The notes under the pieces are model-generated. The model searched no databases and was not told where the DNA came from. It saw only the letters and a list, made by a program, of their open reading frames with translations. This document shows, piece by piece, positions 45,681-56,276 of a stretch of 64,000 bases of DNA. The translations under genes were made by a program, and so were the position numbers. Numbering within the stretch: the stretch's first letter is position 1; every line of letters begins with the position of its first letter. Source of the stretch: Brasenia schreberi (taxonomy: Eukaryota > Streptophyta > Magnoliopsida > Nymphaeales > Cabombaceae); assembly GCA_036023115.1 (NCBI GenBank), contig JAYKKT010000088.1, positions 805,001 through 869,000 of the forward strand, written 5' to 3'.

Positions 45681-45810
45681 TATTATTAACTGATTTCACA
45701 CACTTCCTCACCGATTTTTCGTGTGGCATTTTTTTCAATTATAAACCACCTTAAAGAAAGTTTCTCTCTCTAATTATTTTTTTGTTAATGCAACACCGAA
45801 TTTCCTATGA

Positions 45811-45948
45811 ACTCTCTCTCTCTATGTGTGTATCTATGTACATATATTTATATATAGAGAGAGGGCAAGAACTCAAAATTATATATATACATATATACAT
45901 ATATATATGTATGCATATCTATATATAAAGAGAAAGAACTCAAAATTT

Positions 45949-46005
<57 letters not shown>

Positions 46006-46072
46006 CAGCGACTTTACTGTTCCAAGATGATCTCAGCACTCTCTCTCTCTCTCTCTCTCTGTATATATATAT
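45811..46072. repeat. Cluster of short CT, TATA, GAGA and GT tracts
   Basis: Several compound tracts lie around GAACTCAAAATT words, including (AT)n(GT)n at 45950-46002 and (CT)n(GTATA) at 46039-46070. Confidence 0.85.
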
Positions 46073-46473
46073 CCACCTTTTCATGAGCTTCTATTGGGGT
46101 GTAGGAAAATCAACGGTCCAACCTGAACTAGGCTATCAGATCGACGGTAAAGCACATACCTTTTGCTCACTTGTTTTCTGACGTTGGACGCGGAAGCTTA
46201 CTGTTGGGTTCATGCCCTTGCTTAGCATGCAGGCAAAATGGATCTGACACATGATCTATTTGCGAATTTGCTTAGATGGTGCGGCAGCATAGGACACTGA
46301 CATGTTCGTATGATTTTTCCCATGTGGATCCCGGGTCTGGATCCAAAGACTTGCTTCAGCAGCTAAAACTGGATCTGGACCTCATGAATCGGTTTGTATC
46401 CGGTGACCTGAAACAAGAGTTAGATCCTCAATCATATCCGATAAAGAGACGATGATCGGTCACTTAGAGTGTT

Positions 46474-46570
46474 AGCTCACCTGACAGGGCTCTCGACTAA
46501 GTGACGAAGAACGTGAGATCGATTCCTGGGAAATGCATACCTGGCTTCAGCCTCCCAGTGTAGAACCATA
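46474..46570 (+). mobile_element. tRNA-derived SINE (family S2)
   Basis: TAGCTCACCTGACAGGGCTC is A-box-like and GAGATCGATTCCTGGG B-box-like. ATGCATACCTGGCTTCAGCC then follows. Confidence 0.6.
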
Positions 46571-46699
46571 TCGCACTCCGGGATCCTTATAAGGGTTCAT
46601 TTCTTTTGAAACAGGGACGCCTAGAGGTGCGAGTGGCACACACAATGCAACCCCACCGACCCACCCACGACACCCACAAAAAAAGAAAAGAGAGCGGTC

Positions 46700-46798
46700 A
46701 TATTGGTGCTCTAGCGCTGTTGCTGCTGGTGGGGAGTTCGACCCCCGGAGGACGCATGTGATGGTGTGTGTTAGGCTTCGGCTTGCTCTTCTAACCAA
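46700..46798 (+). mobile_element. tRNA-derived SINE (family S1)
   Basis: GGTGGGGAGTTCGACCCCCGG is a strong B box. It is followed by GTGTTAGGCTTCGGCTTGC and TCTTCTAAC, the S1 3' end. Confidence 0.65.
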
Positions 46799-46888
46799 TA
46801 TGTGTGTGTAAAGCAACTGGTTCAACAAAAAATTAGTTCAAAGTCAGGCTTGTGTGTGTTAAGTTGGGAATCGGGCTTGTGTGTGTTT

Positions 46889-46930
46889 AAGGTGATTATA
46901 TCAATCACAATCTCACACTATAATCACCTT
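46889..46930. repeat. Perfect 12-bp inverted repeat, 18-nt loop
   Basis: AAGGTGATTATA and TATAATCACCTT are exact complements. The loop sequence CAATCACAATCTCACAC recurs at about 47023-47039. Confidence 0.8.
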
Positions 46931-47111
46931 TCAAAGTCAGGGTGTGCCCTTAAATCATAAGTTGCTCACACCATCCGGCTTCGGCATCTCCGAAAAAATG
47001 GTGCAGCGAATTGCCATTTCAATCACAATCTCACACTATACGCTGGAAAATCTCGCTATAAAAAATTTCATGATATTTCTATAATATAAACTTTAACAAG
47101 GAAAAACTTGA

Positions 47112-47566
47112 TAAAAGTACCTTGAGGTTTGCATGTTTATCAATTAGATTCGTGTGATTTTAAGTGTGTACTATAGTTAGTCTAAACTTACTAATGGTGT
47201 TACATACAAAACAATTTCATGTGATTGGAATGATGTGACTGCTAACACAGTAGCCATATTATTATTAAATATTAATTAAAATTTAATGCTATTAAATTGA
47301 GTAATATTCACTAATGTTTAAATTTAATATTAAAGATATGTTAATATAGTAAATGACGTAACATGTAATATAGCAAGTAATACTCATGTGGTGGTTGGCA
47401 TAACAGGTGACATGACAACTGATACGCCACATAATCATATTAAGGGTAACAACGTTGGCAACTTTGGACTAACTTAATACACGGCAGAAGTCACATAATA
47501 TCCTGTAAAAAAAATTTAAACCACACGAATTAAATTATTAATTATGCAAACCTCAACGTACTTTTG
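47112..47566. mobile_element. MITE with about 45-bp terminal inverted repeats
   Basis: The left end is TAAAAGTACCTTGAGGTTTG. The right end, reverse-complemented, is CAAAAGTACGTTGAGGTTTG. Pairing continues, with mismatches, to ATTCGTGTG on both sides. The interior is AT-rich and non-coding. The equivalent site in unit A lacks it. The superfamily is not clear because no target duplication is obvious. Confidence 0.75.
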
Positions 47567-47569
47567 TGA

Positions 47570-47660
47570 AGTATCTACTCTTGATAGGGGACTCCAAGAT
47601 AAAGGTCATGGGTTCGATACCGAGTGCATACCTTGCTTCTGCCTTCATCAAAAAGATATG
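47570..47660 (+). mobile_element. tRNA-derived SINE (family S2), unit B counterpart
   Basis: GGGGACTCCAAGATAAAGGT, ATGGGTTCGATACCGAGTG and CATACCTTGCTTCTGCC match the copy at 41726. Confidence 0.65.
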
Positions 47661-47730
47661 GACAACCATATCCTCAAGTTCTAAGCCAAGCACTACCAAG
47701 TTACAGGTCGAATCATATCAGCATAAACAA

Positions 47731-47731
<1 letters not shown>

Positions 47732-47823
<92 letters not shown>

Positions 47824-47837
47824 ACACACACACACAA
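47732..47837. repeat. (CT)n(CA)n microsatellite
   Basis: About 44 CT units (one TTT interruption) and about 7 CA units. The matching place in unit A (41907-41918) has only about 5 CT units. Confidence 0.95.
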
Positions 47838-48425
47838 GCACGCACTTATATATAAAAGTAGCCAACACTTTGTTTATATGCACAACAATCATAATTAGGA
47901 TGAACGTTTCGTGCATATGAGCTTTGCACAATTTTAAAAAGAGATTGATAACGATCAAGACACATCAATTTGACTCTCTTGTACCTGATATATGGCAGAC
48001 TTGGGCTATACATGAGATATAAAAAAAAGAATTATATGAGCATGGAAAAGCAATTATTACTTATTTTATTACTATTAGAGAAATTTTCAAAAGCATGCCT
48101 ATAAAGAATTGAAAATAATTTAAAAAAATTGATCGTTATATGTAAATTCTCAAAAAATAAAGCACCTAAAGATATTGAAAAGTTGAGTGGTCAATTGGAA
48201 GCTCCATCAAAGCATCCACGCTAAGTCTCCTTGAAATGTATATATTCTTAACTTTTCAACTTATTATTTTAAAATATTCTGTTATTTGATAAGTCTCTAA
48301 ATGATAATTTGATATATGAATCAAAGCATCCATGCTAAGTCTCCAATGAATCAATAAATCTCCTATGATGGTGCTGTCATGTAATCAACATATGCATCTT
48401 AAATTATCGTTCACAACTTTTCAAA

Positions 48426-48794
48426 CTTTACTTTGAGATTAAATTTGCTAAACTTGATACACCAACGGGAAAGTATATATGTTCGCGTGCTGATTGGCAA
48501 ACTTGACTAACCCAAGGTAGGTCAGTTTATAGAACTTCGGTTTTGAGAAAAAAAGTAAAATGTGTCACAATTTTAAAATATGCAAAAACAAGGTGTACTG
48601 TTGGACATATGTAATTCTTTAGGTCCATCTTTTGAAATTTCACCAATTCTTTAAGTTCGTGTATGTGATGCGTAAACTTATCCCTGCTCGAGGTTCTATT
48701 ATTTGCTACTGCTATTTGATATTGACACCAAGAGTTCGGCTGGTAATATATATATATTAGTGTGTATGCGGAGACCTTAGGTGGTGTACCATGC
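48426..48794. other. Unassigned AT-rich DNA
   Basis: No gene or structured repeat is seen. Confidence 0.5.
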
Positions 48795-48960
48795 ATGAGT
48801 GGTGTACCAATGCACCAAATCAGGACCTTCCGATCAAAAGATTAAATGACTTATGTTTAAAATTAAAAAAAGTAAAAATTACATCTAATACACTAACTCA
48901 TAGAAAAAAGTTTTTTTCAAATTTAAAAAAGTGACTTGAGTGTATTGATACACCATTCAT
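48795..48960. mobile_element. Small MITE with 21-bp inverted ends
   Basis: The left end is ATGAGTGGTGTACCAATGCA. The right end, reverse-complemented, is ATGAATGGTGTATCAATACA, about 18 of 21 matching. The interior is AT-rich and non-coding. Confidence 0.6.
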
Positions 48961-49254
48961 CTATGTATATACACTAAATTCAGATTCATATATAAATAGA
49001 GAGAGAGGGAGAGGGAGAGGGAGATGCAAACACAAACATGCAATATGAGAACCCGACACAAACATGATGCAACACGATAAGAAGCCAGGTTGTGTTGGGG
49101 TGGACTTGTTTCCGAGACGGACATATAAGATGGCCTCCAATGGAGAGGCACCTCCTTTCTCTCCACCTTATGATATAACAGAAAAGCAACAAGCATGGAG
49201 CGTAGACTCTTCTTCAAAGTATTCCTCACAACTCAAAGCACAGAAGAAAAATGT

Positions 49255-49370
<116 letters not shown>

Positions 49371-50013
49371 TGTATTGTATATGCTTGATACTGACATGAT
49401 TCAGAAAGACCGTGTTTGTTTTGACTCAAAGTAATATTCAAAAAGAAGTTTCTTTAGAAATATCTGATAAAATTTGAACGATACACAGAAGATTTGCGTG
49501 GCCTTGATGACATAAGAAGTAATATTGGAAAAGAAAAATCAGTTGTATTCGTGTCTGAGTTGACCTGCTTTTCGTCGCTGGTCTGTTGGTGAAGCAATTG
49601 GGAATGGAATGGTTGTGGGAATCTTATAAGGCACCCACTTGTAGGAAGCTTGACCTAGATAAAAGCGTTGTGAGGCAGTCGTGTTAAAGCTGCTCATGAA
49701 TGCACACTTTTGAGTAGTGGGTCCCTGACCCAGACCCAATTCGAATTGGCCAGGTAATACCTGGTTTAACCGGGTTCGGATAAAGTGATTGCGAAAAGTG
49801 CTTTGATTAGGTATGAGTGATTGGATCATGTTATTATTTAGGTTCATCCTTTACTTTTGAGAAGCATTAATTTTATAATATTGCTTTACATTTTTTTTAA
49901 ATTTTAAAAAAACTTTTAAATTAACTCATTCAAATCGAAAAACAATGGATTGATATGAACAACTGTATACTTGTAAAGTTTCAAGGGCCCTTGTTGATTT
50001 GCTAGAGTTATTC
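49371..50013. other. Unassigned DNA
   Basis: A GGTTC/GAACC-like patch near 49720-49790 may be a further scrap of the hAT-like family. No gene is seen. Confidence 0.4.
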
Positions 50014-50310
50014 TGGACAGAGTCAGTTCTTGTTCGCCGAAAACTAAGAAGCAGAACCGGGTTGGAACCGTGGTTGTGGTTCCAGATCGAGCTCTAAAAA
50101 AAACTGTGAAATAACAACAGTTGAAATATTTAAAAACTAATAAAAGTGGTCAAACCGGCAGTTTAAAACCGGACCCGTGTTTCGGTTCTTCAGAAGGTAA
50201 AACCGGACCCGAACCAAGGAGTCCTCAGTTTGGTTCTAGTTCTAACTGGTTCCTAGACCTATTTTATTCCAGTTAAAACCGCTGATCTGGTTCCAAACCG
50301 GTCATGTCCA
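50014..50310. mobile_element. hAT-like MITE with near-perfect target duplication
   Basis: The flanks AGTTATTC (50006-50013) and AGTCATTC (50311-50318) match at 7 of 8 positions. It starts TGGACAGAGTCAGTTC. Its end, reverse-complemented, is TGGACATGACCGGTTTGG. The interior AAACCGCTGATCTGGTTCC resembles the copy at 28139. Confidence 0.7.
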
Positions 50311-50859
50311 AGTCATTCCACTGATCCGAATCATATTTGAATCAGTGTGAAAGCGATACACACAAGGTGTATCAGGCCTGCTAGTTTTCAATTTGTTTTG
50401 AAATATTAAAATTCTAGTCTTATTCTACTTCTAAAATGTTTAAAAAATTATATCCTATTCAGAGTTATTTGATTTGAACCAGTTAGACTGATTTTCGTCC
50501 CTCTCTTGTTCGATCAAAGTAGCTTGCAATACAATAAAAAGAGAAAAAGTCGAATCCATTCAAACTTGGCTTACCCACAGAATGGCAAACTTAACGATGA
50601 AGTGCAGCAATGATCCTTAAAGTAACTTAGCATCACATCCTAAAGAGTAATTGGTCCAGTACTTTCATGCTGTCACTTCGTGTTCTTTGAAGCTGAGAAT
50701 ACAAATAAACTCAATACTTTCATGCTGTCACTTCGATTCACCATTATATTCTTAAAATATCTATGATTTATAAATGGAGCTTCAGGTAATATGCAAACGT
50801 ATTCTCTATAATGAAGTTTTGGGATGACATACATAAAAATATAATTCATGAAACCTCAC
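50311..50859. other. Unassigned DNA
   Basis: An ACTTTCATGCTGTCACTTCG word occurs twice (about 50661 and 50717), a small direct repeat. No gene is recognised. Confidence 0.4.
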
Positions 50860-50939
50860 TTATTCAAAAGATCCACCATGGTTTACACCATTGGACGTAT
50901 TCACCACCATGTAAAACCCACAATCACCCTCGACCAAGC

Positions 50940-51398
50940 CTAAGTCAGAACCACCACCACCACCTCCACCACACTACCACCACCACCACCACCACCACCA
51001 CCACCACCACCACCACCACCACCACCACCACCACCACCACCACCACCACCGCCACCACCACCACCACCACCACCACCACCACCACCACCACCACCACCAC
51101 CACCACCACCACCACCACCACCACCACCACCACCGCCACCACCACCACCGCCACCACCACCACCACCACCGCCGCCACCACCACCACCACCACCATCACC
51201 ACCACCACCGCACCCACCACCACCACCACCACCACTACCGCCACCACCACCACCACCACCACCACCGCCACCACCACCACCACCACCACCACCACCACTA
51301 CCACTACCACTACCACTACCACCACCTATTGCAGGGTAGGCCGAAGAAACAAGAACCATACAAATGAACAACAAAAAGGTAAACTTTTGAGATCCCAT
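50940..51398 (-). CDS. Glycine-rich secreted (cell-wall type) protein, frame altered near the end
   Basis: The frame starts MGSQKFTFLLFICMVLVSSA, a good signal peptide with likely cleavage in the SAYPA region, then AIGGGSGSGSGSG and a poly-glycine run encoded by (GGT)n to about 50975. The arrangement is that of a glycine-rich cell-wall structural protein. I prefer the second ATG (51398); an in-frame ATG at 51413 lies only about 26 bp from the TATA box and would add MVSPK. The written frame ends GGGSVVEVVVVVLT, which is odd. A small length change near 50970 would keep the glycine frame, continue into SDLGLVEGDCGFYMVV and stop at 50860-50862. Repeat slippage, a sequencing error or a true frameshift could explain this. 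The plus-strand poly-threonine frame over the same DNA is only its shadow. Confidence 0.6.
   Translation of the reverse strand: MGSQKFTFLLFICMVLVSSAYPAIGGGSGSGSGSGGGGGGGGGGGGGGGGGGGGSGGGGGGGCGGGGDGGGGGGGGGGGGGGGGGGGGGGGGGGGGGGGGGGGGGGGGGGGGGGGGGGGGGGGGGGGGGGGGGGGGGGGGGSVVEVVVVVLT
50957..51326. repeat. (CCA)n trinucleotide tract
   Basis: About 120 triplets, interrupted by CCG, TCA and CTA variants. On the minus strand this is the glycine run. Confidence 0.95.
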
Positions 51399-51438
51399 CT
51401 TTGGACTCACCATGGAATTTCAACTGGATCCTGATTGG

Positions 51439-51447
51439 TATATATAG
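51439..51447 (-). promoter_or_regulatory. TATA box of the glycine-rich protein gene
   Basis: The minus strand reads CTATATATA about 40 bp upstream of the preferred ATG at 51398. The leader would be very short. Confidence 0.5.
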
Positions 51448-52963
51448 ATGGTGAAAATGAATAAATTATTCAAAGGTCGATGAATTCAAATAATAAAAAA
51501 AGTAATATATTCAAGGGGTGGTGGAAACTTATGTGAATCCGTGATCAATCAATAGGAAAGCGATCATGTTTTGAGTGCCTTCTCTCGTGCATTTTGTGCA
51601 GTCGACTTGCCCAGCGACGAGGGTTTTCTTGAACGAACGAGCAAAAGTTTGTAGCGATCTGCGTGGATATTTTTTAGTCGCGAATCTCCATGCAATTTCT
51701 TTGGTCGATATCGTCTGCCATCTTCTTTTAACTGTGAATGTGTTCAGAGATGGATACATCCGTCCACGATGAGTCCTAAAAGTGCAGTCCCAATTGGATC
51801 ATCTTGCTGCAATGTGACAAAAGCCAATCTGGAGTCCCTACTCATACCTTGCAGCCGTGCTTTTCTCTTATACGTGTGCCAGCGAGCTCGCAATGTGTGT
51901 GTGTGAGAGATATTAATATTTCTGTATTTTCAGATAGAGCAGCGGGGTTTCAGATGAGTTTTGAGACGTGTGAGACATGGAGCATCCGTGAGTATCACAT
52001 ATCCATCACCCATTACTTTGTCCCGCCCATGAGCTACATCAAAATTTGCTGCCCATCACCGGAATGGACAGTAGAGATCTCAAGGTATATCAGAAATCTG
52101 GCTTGACGTATCAACAGAATCAATGTCCACTACAACTCTAACATCGAATGCTTTGCCATGCAACTCTTACTCTAATTAAGAAGTGGGAAATATGAAAAAC
52201 CAAGAATCTGGTGAAGTTTTAATCAGCTGAAGAGTTCTTTGGCTGTTCAAGATTAAGATAATCCAGAAATTAGTCTATGCACATATGCTTAAACATTTTC
52301 AAAGATCAAAATCGTTCGATGTGAAGTTAAAATTAAAGATTTCATTGGTTATTGAGATTTTTAAAAAGATTAGAGCATCAATCAATCTATGCGTGCAGGA
52401 ACTATGCTCTCCATGTAATCTCTTTATAACTAGTCAAAAACTGCATCTAATTTTACTCAAAAATTTCAATTTATTCTCACAATGAAATTGTATCAATGTA
52501 TGGTAACGGCAACAGATCTTCTCGTGCCGCATTGAGACCTGCTTAATTTGTTTCATCTGATAATTGACGACCATTCTTCAGAGTATTTTTCGAGATGGTT
52601 GCAGAGTAGTTCTCTCAAGAAATTGATGGTGAGATCGATGGCGCTTAGAAATTAAGCTTGTTTCTTGCACTGTGCTAATGCTTCTATGCCACCCTACCGA
52701 GGGCGTCGGATTCTTTATCTTTATTCAACGATGGCTCAGCACCGGTACAGGGGACGACGGTCCTATGCTTGTCCTAGCCTGGGGATATCACACTGAGTTG
52801 TCTCACAACCCTTTCAATTAAAAGAAAATGACCAGAGGGAAGGCCTACGACTCGTTCGCGAAAACCACTGTCTACTGACCCCGTTGTTCCACCATTCAAA
52901 CACAATGTTTTGGCAACCAAAGGTGAGAAAATGATTAGTTTTCCTTGACAGAAAATGATTAGT
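51448..52963. other. Unassigned DNA
   Basis: Short frames at 51529-51759 (-) and 51575-51772 (+) overlap on opposite strands and resemble nothing known. A GC-richer patch at 52680-52870 likewise shows no family. Confidence 0.4.
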
Positions 52964-53191
52964 TTTGCCCTAGACTCACCCTATATATATACATATATAT
53001 ACATACCTATATATATACATACATATATATATATATATGTATATATATATACATATATATACATACCTATATATATACATACATATATATATATATATGT
53101 ATATATATATATGTAAAAAATACTTTTATAAGTTGAAGAGGTGGAGGAACGGATCAAATCATAGCCAATTACTTTAGGATGAGTGTGGGTT
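52964..53191 (+). repeat. Direct duplication, left copy (228 bp)
   Basis: It runs from TTTGCCCTAGACTCACCC through TA/TACA repeats to GGATGAGTGTGGGTT. The non-repetitive ends are identical to those of 53353-53630. Confidence 0.9.
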
Positions 53192-53269
53192 GTATTTGCT
53201 CAACTGAGCTCAACTCAATCATTTACTTAACGAGTCAAGTCGAGCTTGCTTGTACTCGAGCTCAATCCA

Positions 53270-53352
53270 CTAGGGATGGCAATTTGAATCCGTCCCGTAG
53301 GTACCCGCTCCACAGTAGGACGGAGCGTGAAGGAGATGCGGGACAGGGTGAG
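53270..53352 (+). mobile_element. hAT-like terminal fragment
   Basis: TAGGGATGGCAATTTGAATC and GTAGGTACCCGCTCC are the start of a common plant hAT family. It is cut off by the second duplicated copy at 53353. Confidence 0.4.
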
Positions 53353-53630
53353 TTTGCCCTAGACTCACCCTATATATATACATATATATACATACCTATA
53401 TATATACATATATATACATAGATATATATATACATACATATATATATATATATATGTATATATTACATATATATATATATATATGTATATATATATGTAA
53501 TATATATATATATATATATGTATGTATATATATATCTATGTATATATATATGTAAAAAATACTTTTATAAGTTGAAGAGGTGGAGGAACGGATCAAATCA
53601 TAGCCAATTACTTTAGGATGAGTGTGGGTT
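53353..53630 (+). repeat. Direct duplication, right copy (278 bp) with internal palindrome
   Basis: The ends match the left copy. The interior is expanded into an inverted repeat: ACATAGATATATATATACAT on the left (about 53416) is mirrored by ATGTATATATATATCTATGT on the right (about 53520-53540). Confidence 0.9.
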
Positions 53631-54261
53631 TGACTCTCAAGACCCACGGGGGAGAGCATAGAAGAAAAGTTCTAGGGCCGGTGCGGTGGAGTGACAACCC
53701 GCCCCTGTTGCAATCCCTAGCTGCTACAGCTCTAGAATTATATATTATCTTATAACTTTATAGTGGATGGCATGACATTGTCCTGTCTAGCAATGATTAT
53801 TGAGACAAGGTCACGATACGCCGAAGGAAAATATGACCAATTAAAATCATGTCAAAATACAAAGAAATTGCAAATCTTAAACAATAAAGTGATTTGTCTC
53901 TTTGACGATGTAAAAGGCGTCTCAGTGCAGATCTAGTATATCTTTCACTTTCAATCATGCATCCAATTCGGTTGTGTCAATAATAAGGTTTAACTTCCAA
54001 TGATATCTTTTATTTTATTTTTTGTTATAAGAGGAGGTCAAAACCTAAAAAGAAAGTCTGCCCTTTGAAGGGGGGGTGTTTGATTCAAAGTATCACATGA
54101 CTCAAACCCTCAATTTTATGAACGACCGTATAAGGTTCACTTCTTGAATCAAACAAGGAACTACAAATAATTTTTACCATAGGTTCCAGTCTCATATGGT
54201 CTGAAATTAAAGTTCCATGAGTACCAAAGGCCTGGTACTATAAATTAAACATACCCTTAGG
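53631..54261. other. Unassigned DNA
   Basis: Contains a (TTTTA)-rich patch and an AAGAGGAGGTCAAAACCTAA stretch near 54030 that may be a worn SINE 3' end on the minus strand. Confidence 0.4.
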
Positions 54262-54325
54262 AGTCAAACTCTCCATCAGTAACAATAGCACTAGAGTGCC
54301 CTACCACTGGGCTAACGCTCGAGAT
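54262..54325 (-). mobile_element. tRNA-derived SINE fragment (family S1)
   Basis: On the minus strand GCGTTAGCCCAGTGGTAGGG is an A box, followed by GAGAGTTTGACTCC as a B box. Confidence 0.55.
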
Positions 54326-55071
54326 AATGATATCACTCCTTTTGTTGGGGTGTAAGTATGCACACCACCCGTAAATTGGAGCCCAAAGAACCCCACCTAA
54401 TCAATCCAGGCAACCCAAACCAAAACTAAACCTTATTTTATATTGAGTTGAAACAGCTACATGTTCTTAATTACCATCGAGCATTACCTTATACTATATT
54501 AGCATTTAAATTAAGAAAAGAAGATTTTTCTCCATTTTCCTTCGGCACTTTTGAGTCAATGAGCTCTTCTTTTAAAACTTTCAACATCATGTATGTTGAG
54601 ATGTCACAATCATTAAAGTATTGATTTTTTCCTTTTTATCGGTATTACACCAACTATTTTTTTTAGGCTTAAAGAAGTGAAAACCTTTAATTGGATTGGT
54701 TTTTCTCTTTCTTTTCTTCTAAATAGTACTTCTTTTCTTCTAAATAGTATTTGTGGCCTTCTTTCCATTTCATCTCTGGGTTCACTGCCTTCAACAGACC
54801 CAGTGGACTTGTTACGCAGAGTGCATCATTGGGTTCTCATGCCCAAATATAAGTAGGTGAACAAGTGGCCCATAACTTTTTGAGGAAAATACAATGGATA
54901 TGAGCACACATGGACCCCATGTAGACACCGATTTGGATTGTTGCGTTTCTTTCTTGATTTTTGTGCATTCCTTTATTTTACGTCTCAGATCATATAGTGT
55001 GATAATAACACAATTAAATTCATCGAGCTATCTCGTCAAATACATAATACAACTTTCACTTTAAGCATTAG
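54326..55071. other. Unassigned DNA
   Basis: No gene is recognised. A short direct repeat of TACTTCTTTTCTTCTAAATAG lies near 54717-54750. Confidence 0.4.
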
Positions 55072-55150
55072 ATCACGGTTGGAGACTTGACTCACAAGAT
55101 AAAGGGCGTAAGTCGATACCCAGGCGTGTGACTATAATGCTTTGGTTTCT
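55072..55150 (+). mobile_element. SINE (family S2), degenerate
   Basis: GGTTGGAGACTTGACTCACA and AAAGGGCGTAAGTCGATACCC precede GGCGTGTGACTATAATGC. Confidence 0.4.
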
Positions 55151-55156
55151 TAGTTG

Positions 55157-55375
55157 TGATTATATATATAGAGAGAGGTTAGTCTATGTGCATACTCATA
55201 AATGCTTAAAATACTTAAGATCTCAAAGGTTGAAATCTTTAAGTCGAAAAGTTAAAAATACTAAGAATGAAAAGTACTAATGTATCTTTTTATTTTTGAA
55301 TTTTAAATTTCAACTGTAGATTTTTAGATTGAACCATTGAAATCTTATAGCTCTTTTAGGATCATATACTAATTT

Positions 55376-55427
<52 letters not shown>

Positions 55428-55450
55428 GTATATAAAGAGAGAGAGAGAGC
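55157..55450. mobile_element. Microsatellite-bounded dispersed element, copy 5
   Basis: The left end is TATATATATAGAGAGAG. The right end is (CT)~13 then (AT)~10 at 55381-55428. The ends are inverted relative to each other. The core of about 205 bp contains TTTTTGAATTTTAAATTTCA and AAAAGTACTAATGT, related to copies 1 and 2. Confidence 0.45.
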
Positions 55451-56209
55451 TTTCTCAACGACTTAATCATGTTCAAACTCTTCTGTCTCATTTCGGTGAG
55501 TAATTGTTTGAACGTCGCCATAAATAAGTTACGTACAAACTTGACCATTGGTTAGTGTCACAGTTACTCTCTTTTCTTGTAGTGCAACTTTTTGCTACTG
55601 CCCATCACTCGATATCGTCAATGTCCTTGCATCCAAAACTGCTTAAGAACTATAAAATCATTTATATAAATATTTAAGTATTTTTTAATAATAGTTTTAA
55701 TAGTGACGGTAATTATTTGAGTAGAAAAAGTATTAGAAAAGTCGTAAAGGAGTCGGAGAAGGTGATAGAGAATGACAGTTGATAGTTGAGGCAAGAAAAG
55801 ATAGGTTAAATGAGAGTTTGAGGATGATTGAGTTTTGAATAAGAGTTACAGCCTTTTCTGTCTCTGTATATATAATACAACTTGATTGGGACTTTTTATC
55901 GCATCTTTAACTCTGTCTAAGGTGAGAGTTAGCCTTTACATAATCGGCTCACAGTTCCCATAAAAGAGGATTGCGCCAGAAGAGTGACAATCATCACAAA
56001 ACTTTACCGGGCCATGACTTCGAATCTTTCCAGCACAAATTCACCAATCCAAGCAGAACTACGAAGTGAAGAAGGGCTCCAGTAGATATTGAGATGAGTT
56101 GCCTCTTGGGAAGTTCCCCCCGCACCTACCGTAAGCCTTAGATAAGCATGTTGAGTGCGAAATAATGCTTCGTTTGATCATCAGACCGTCAATGATGCTT
56201 CATTAGTTC
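55451..56209. other. Unassigned DNA
   Basis: No gene or family was recognised. Confidence 0.5.

Positions 56210-56273
<64 letters not shown>
56210..56273. repeat. (CT)n microsatellite
   Basis: About 31 uninterrupted CT units. Confidence 0.95.

Positions 56274-56276
<3 letters not shown>

Noticed and set aside
47566..47920. Serine-leucine repeat frames
   Set aside because: They are translations of the (CT)44 tract.
49130..49254. Frame beginning [20 protein letters not shown]
   Set aside because: It looks protein-like for about 40 codons but runs into (AT)n, has no splice site at its end and no recognised family.
50945..51325. Poly-valine minus-strand frame
   Set aside because: It is the same triplet tract in another frame. 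The glycine frame has the signal peptide and TATA box.
50811..51434. 207-codon poly-threonine plus-strand frame
   Set aside because: It is the reverse reading of the glycine-rich gene's (GGT)n tract and lacks any other feature.
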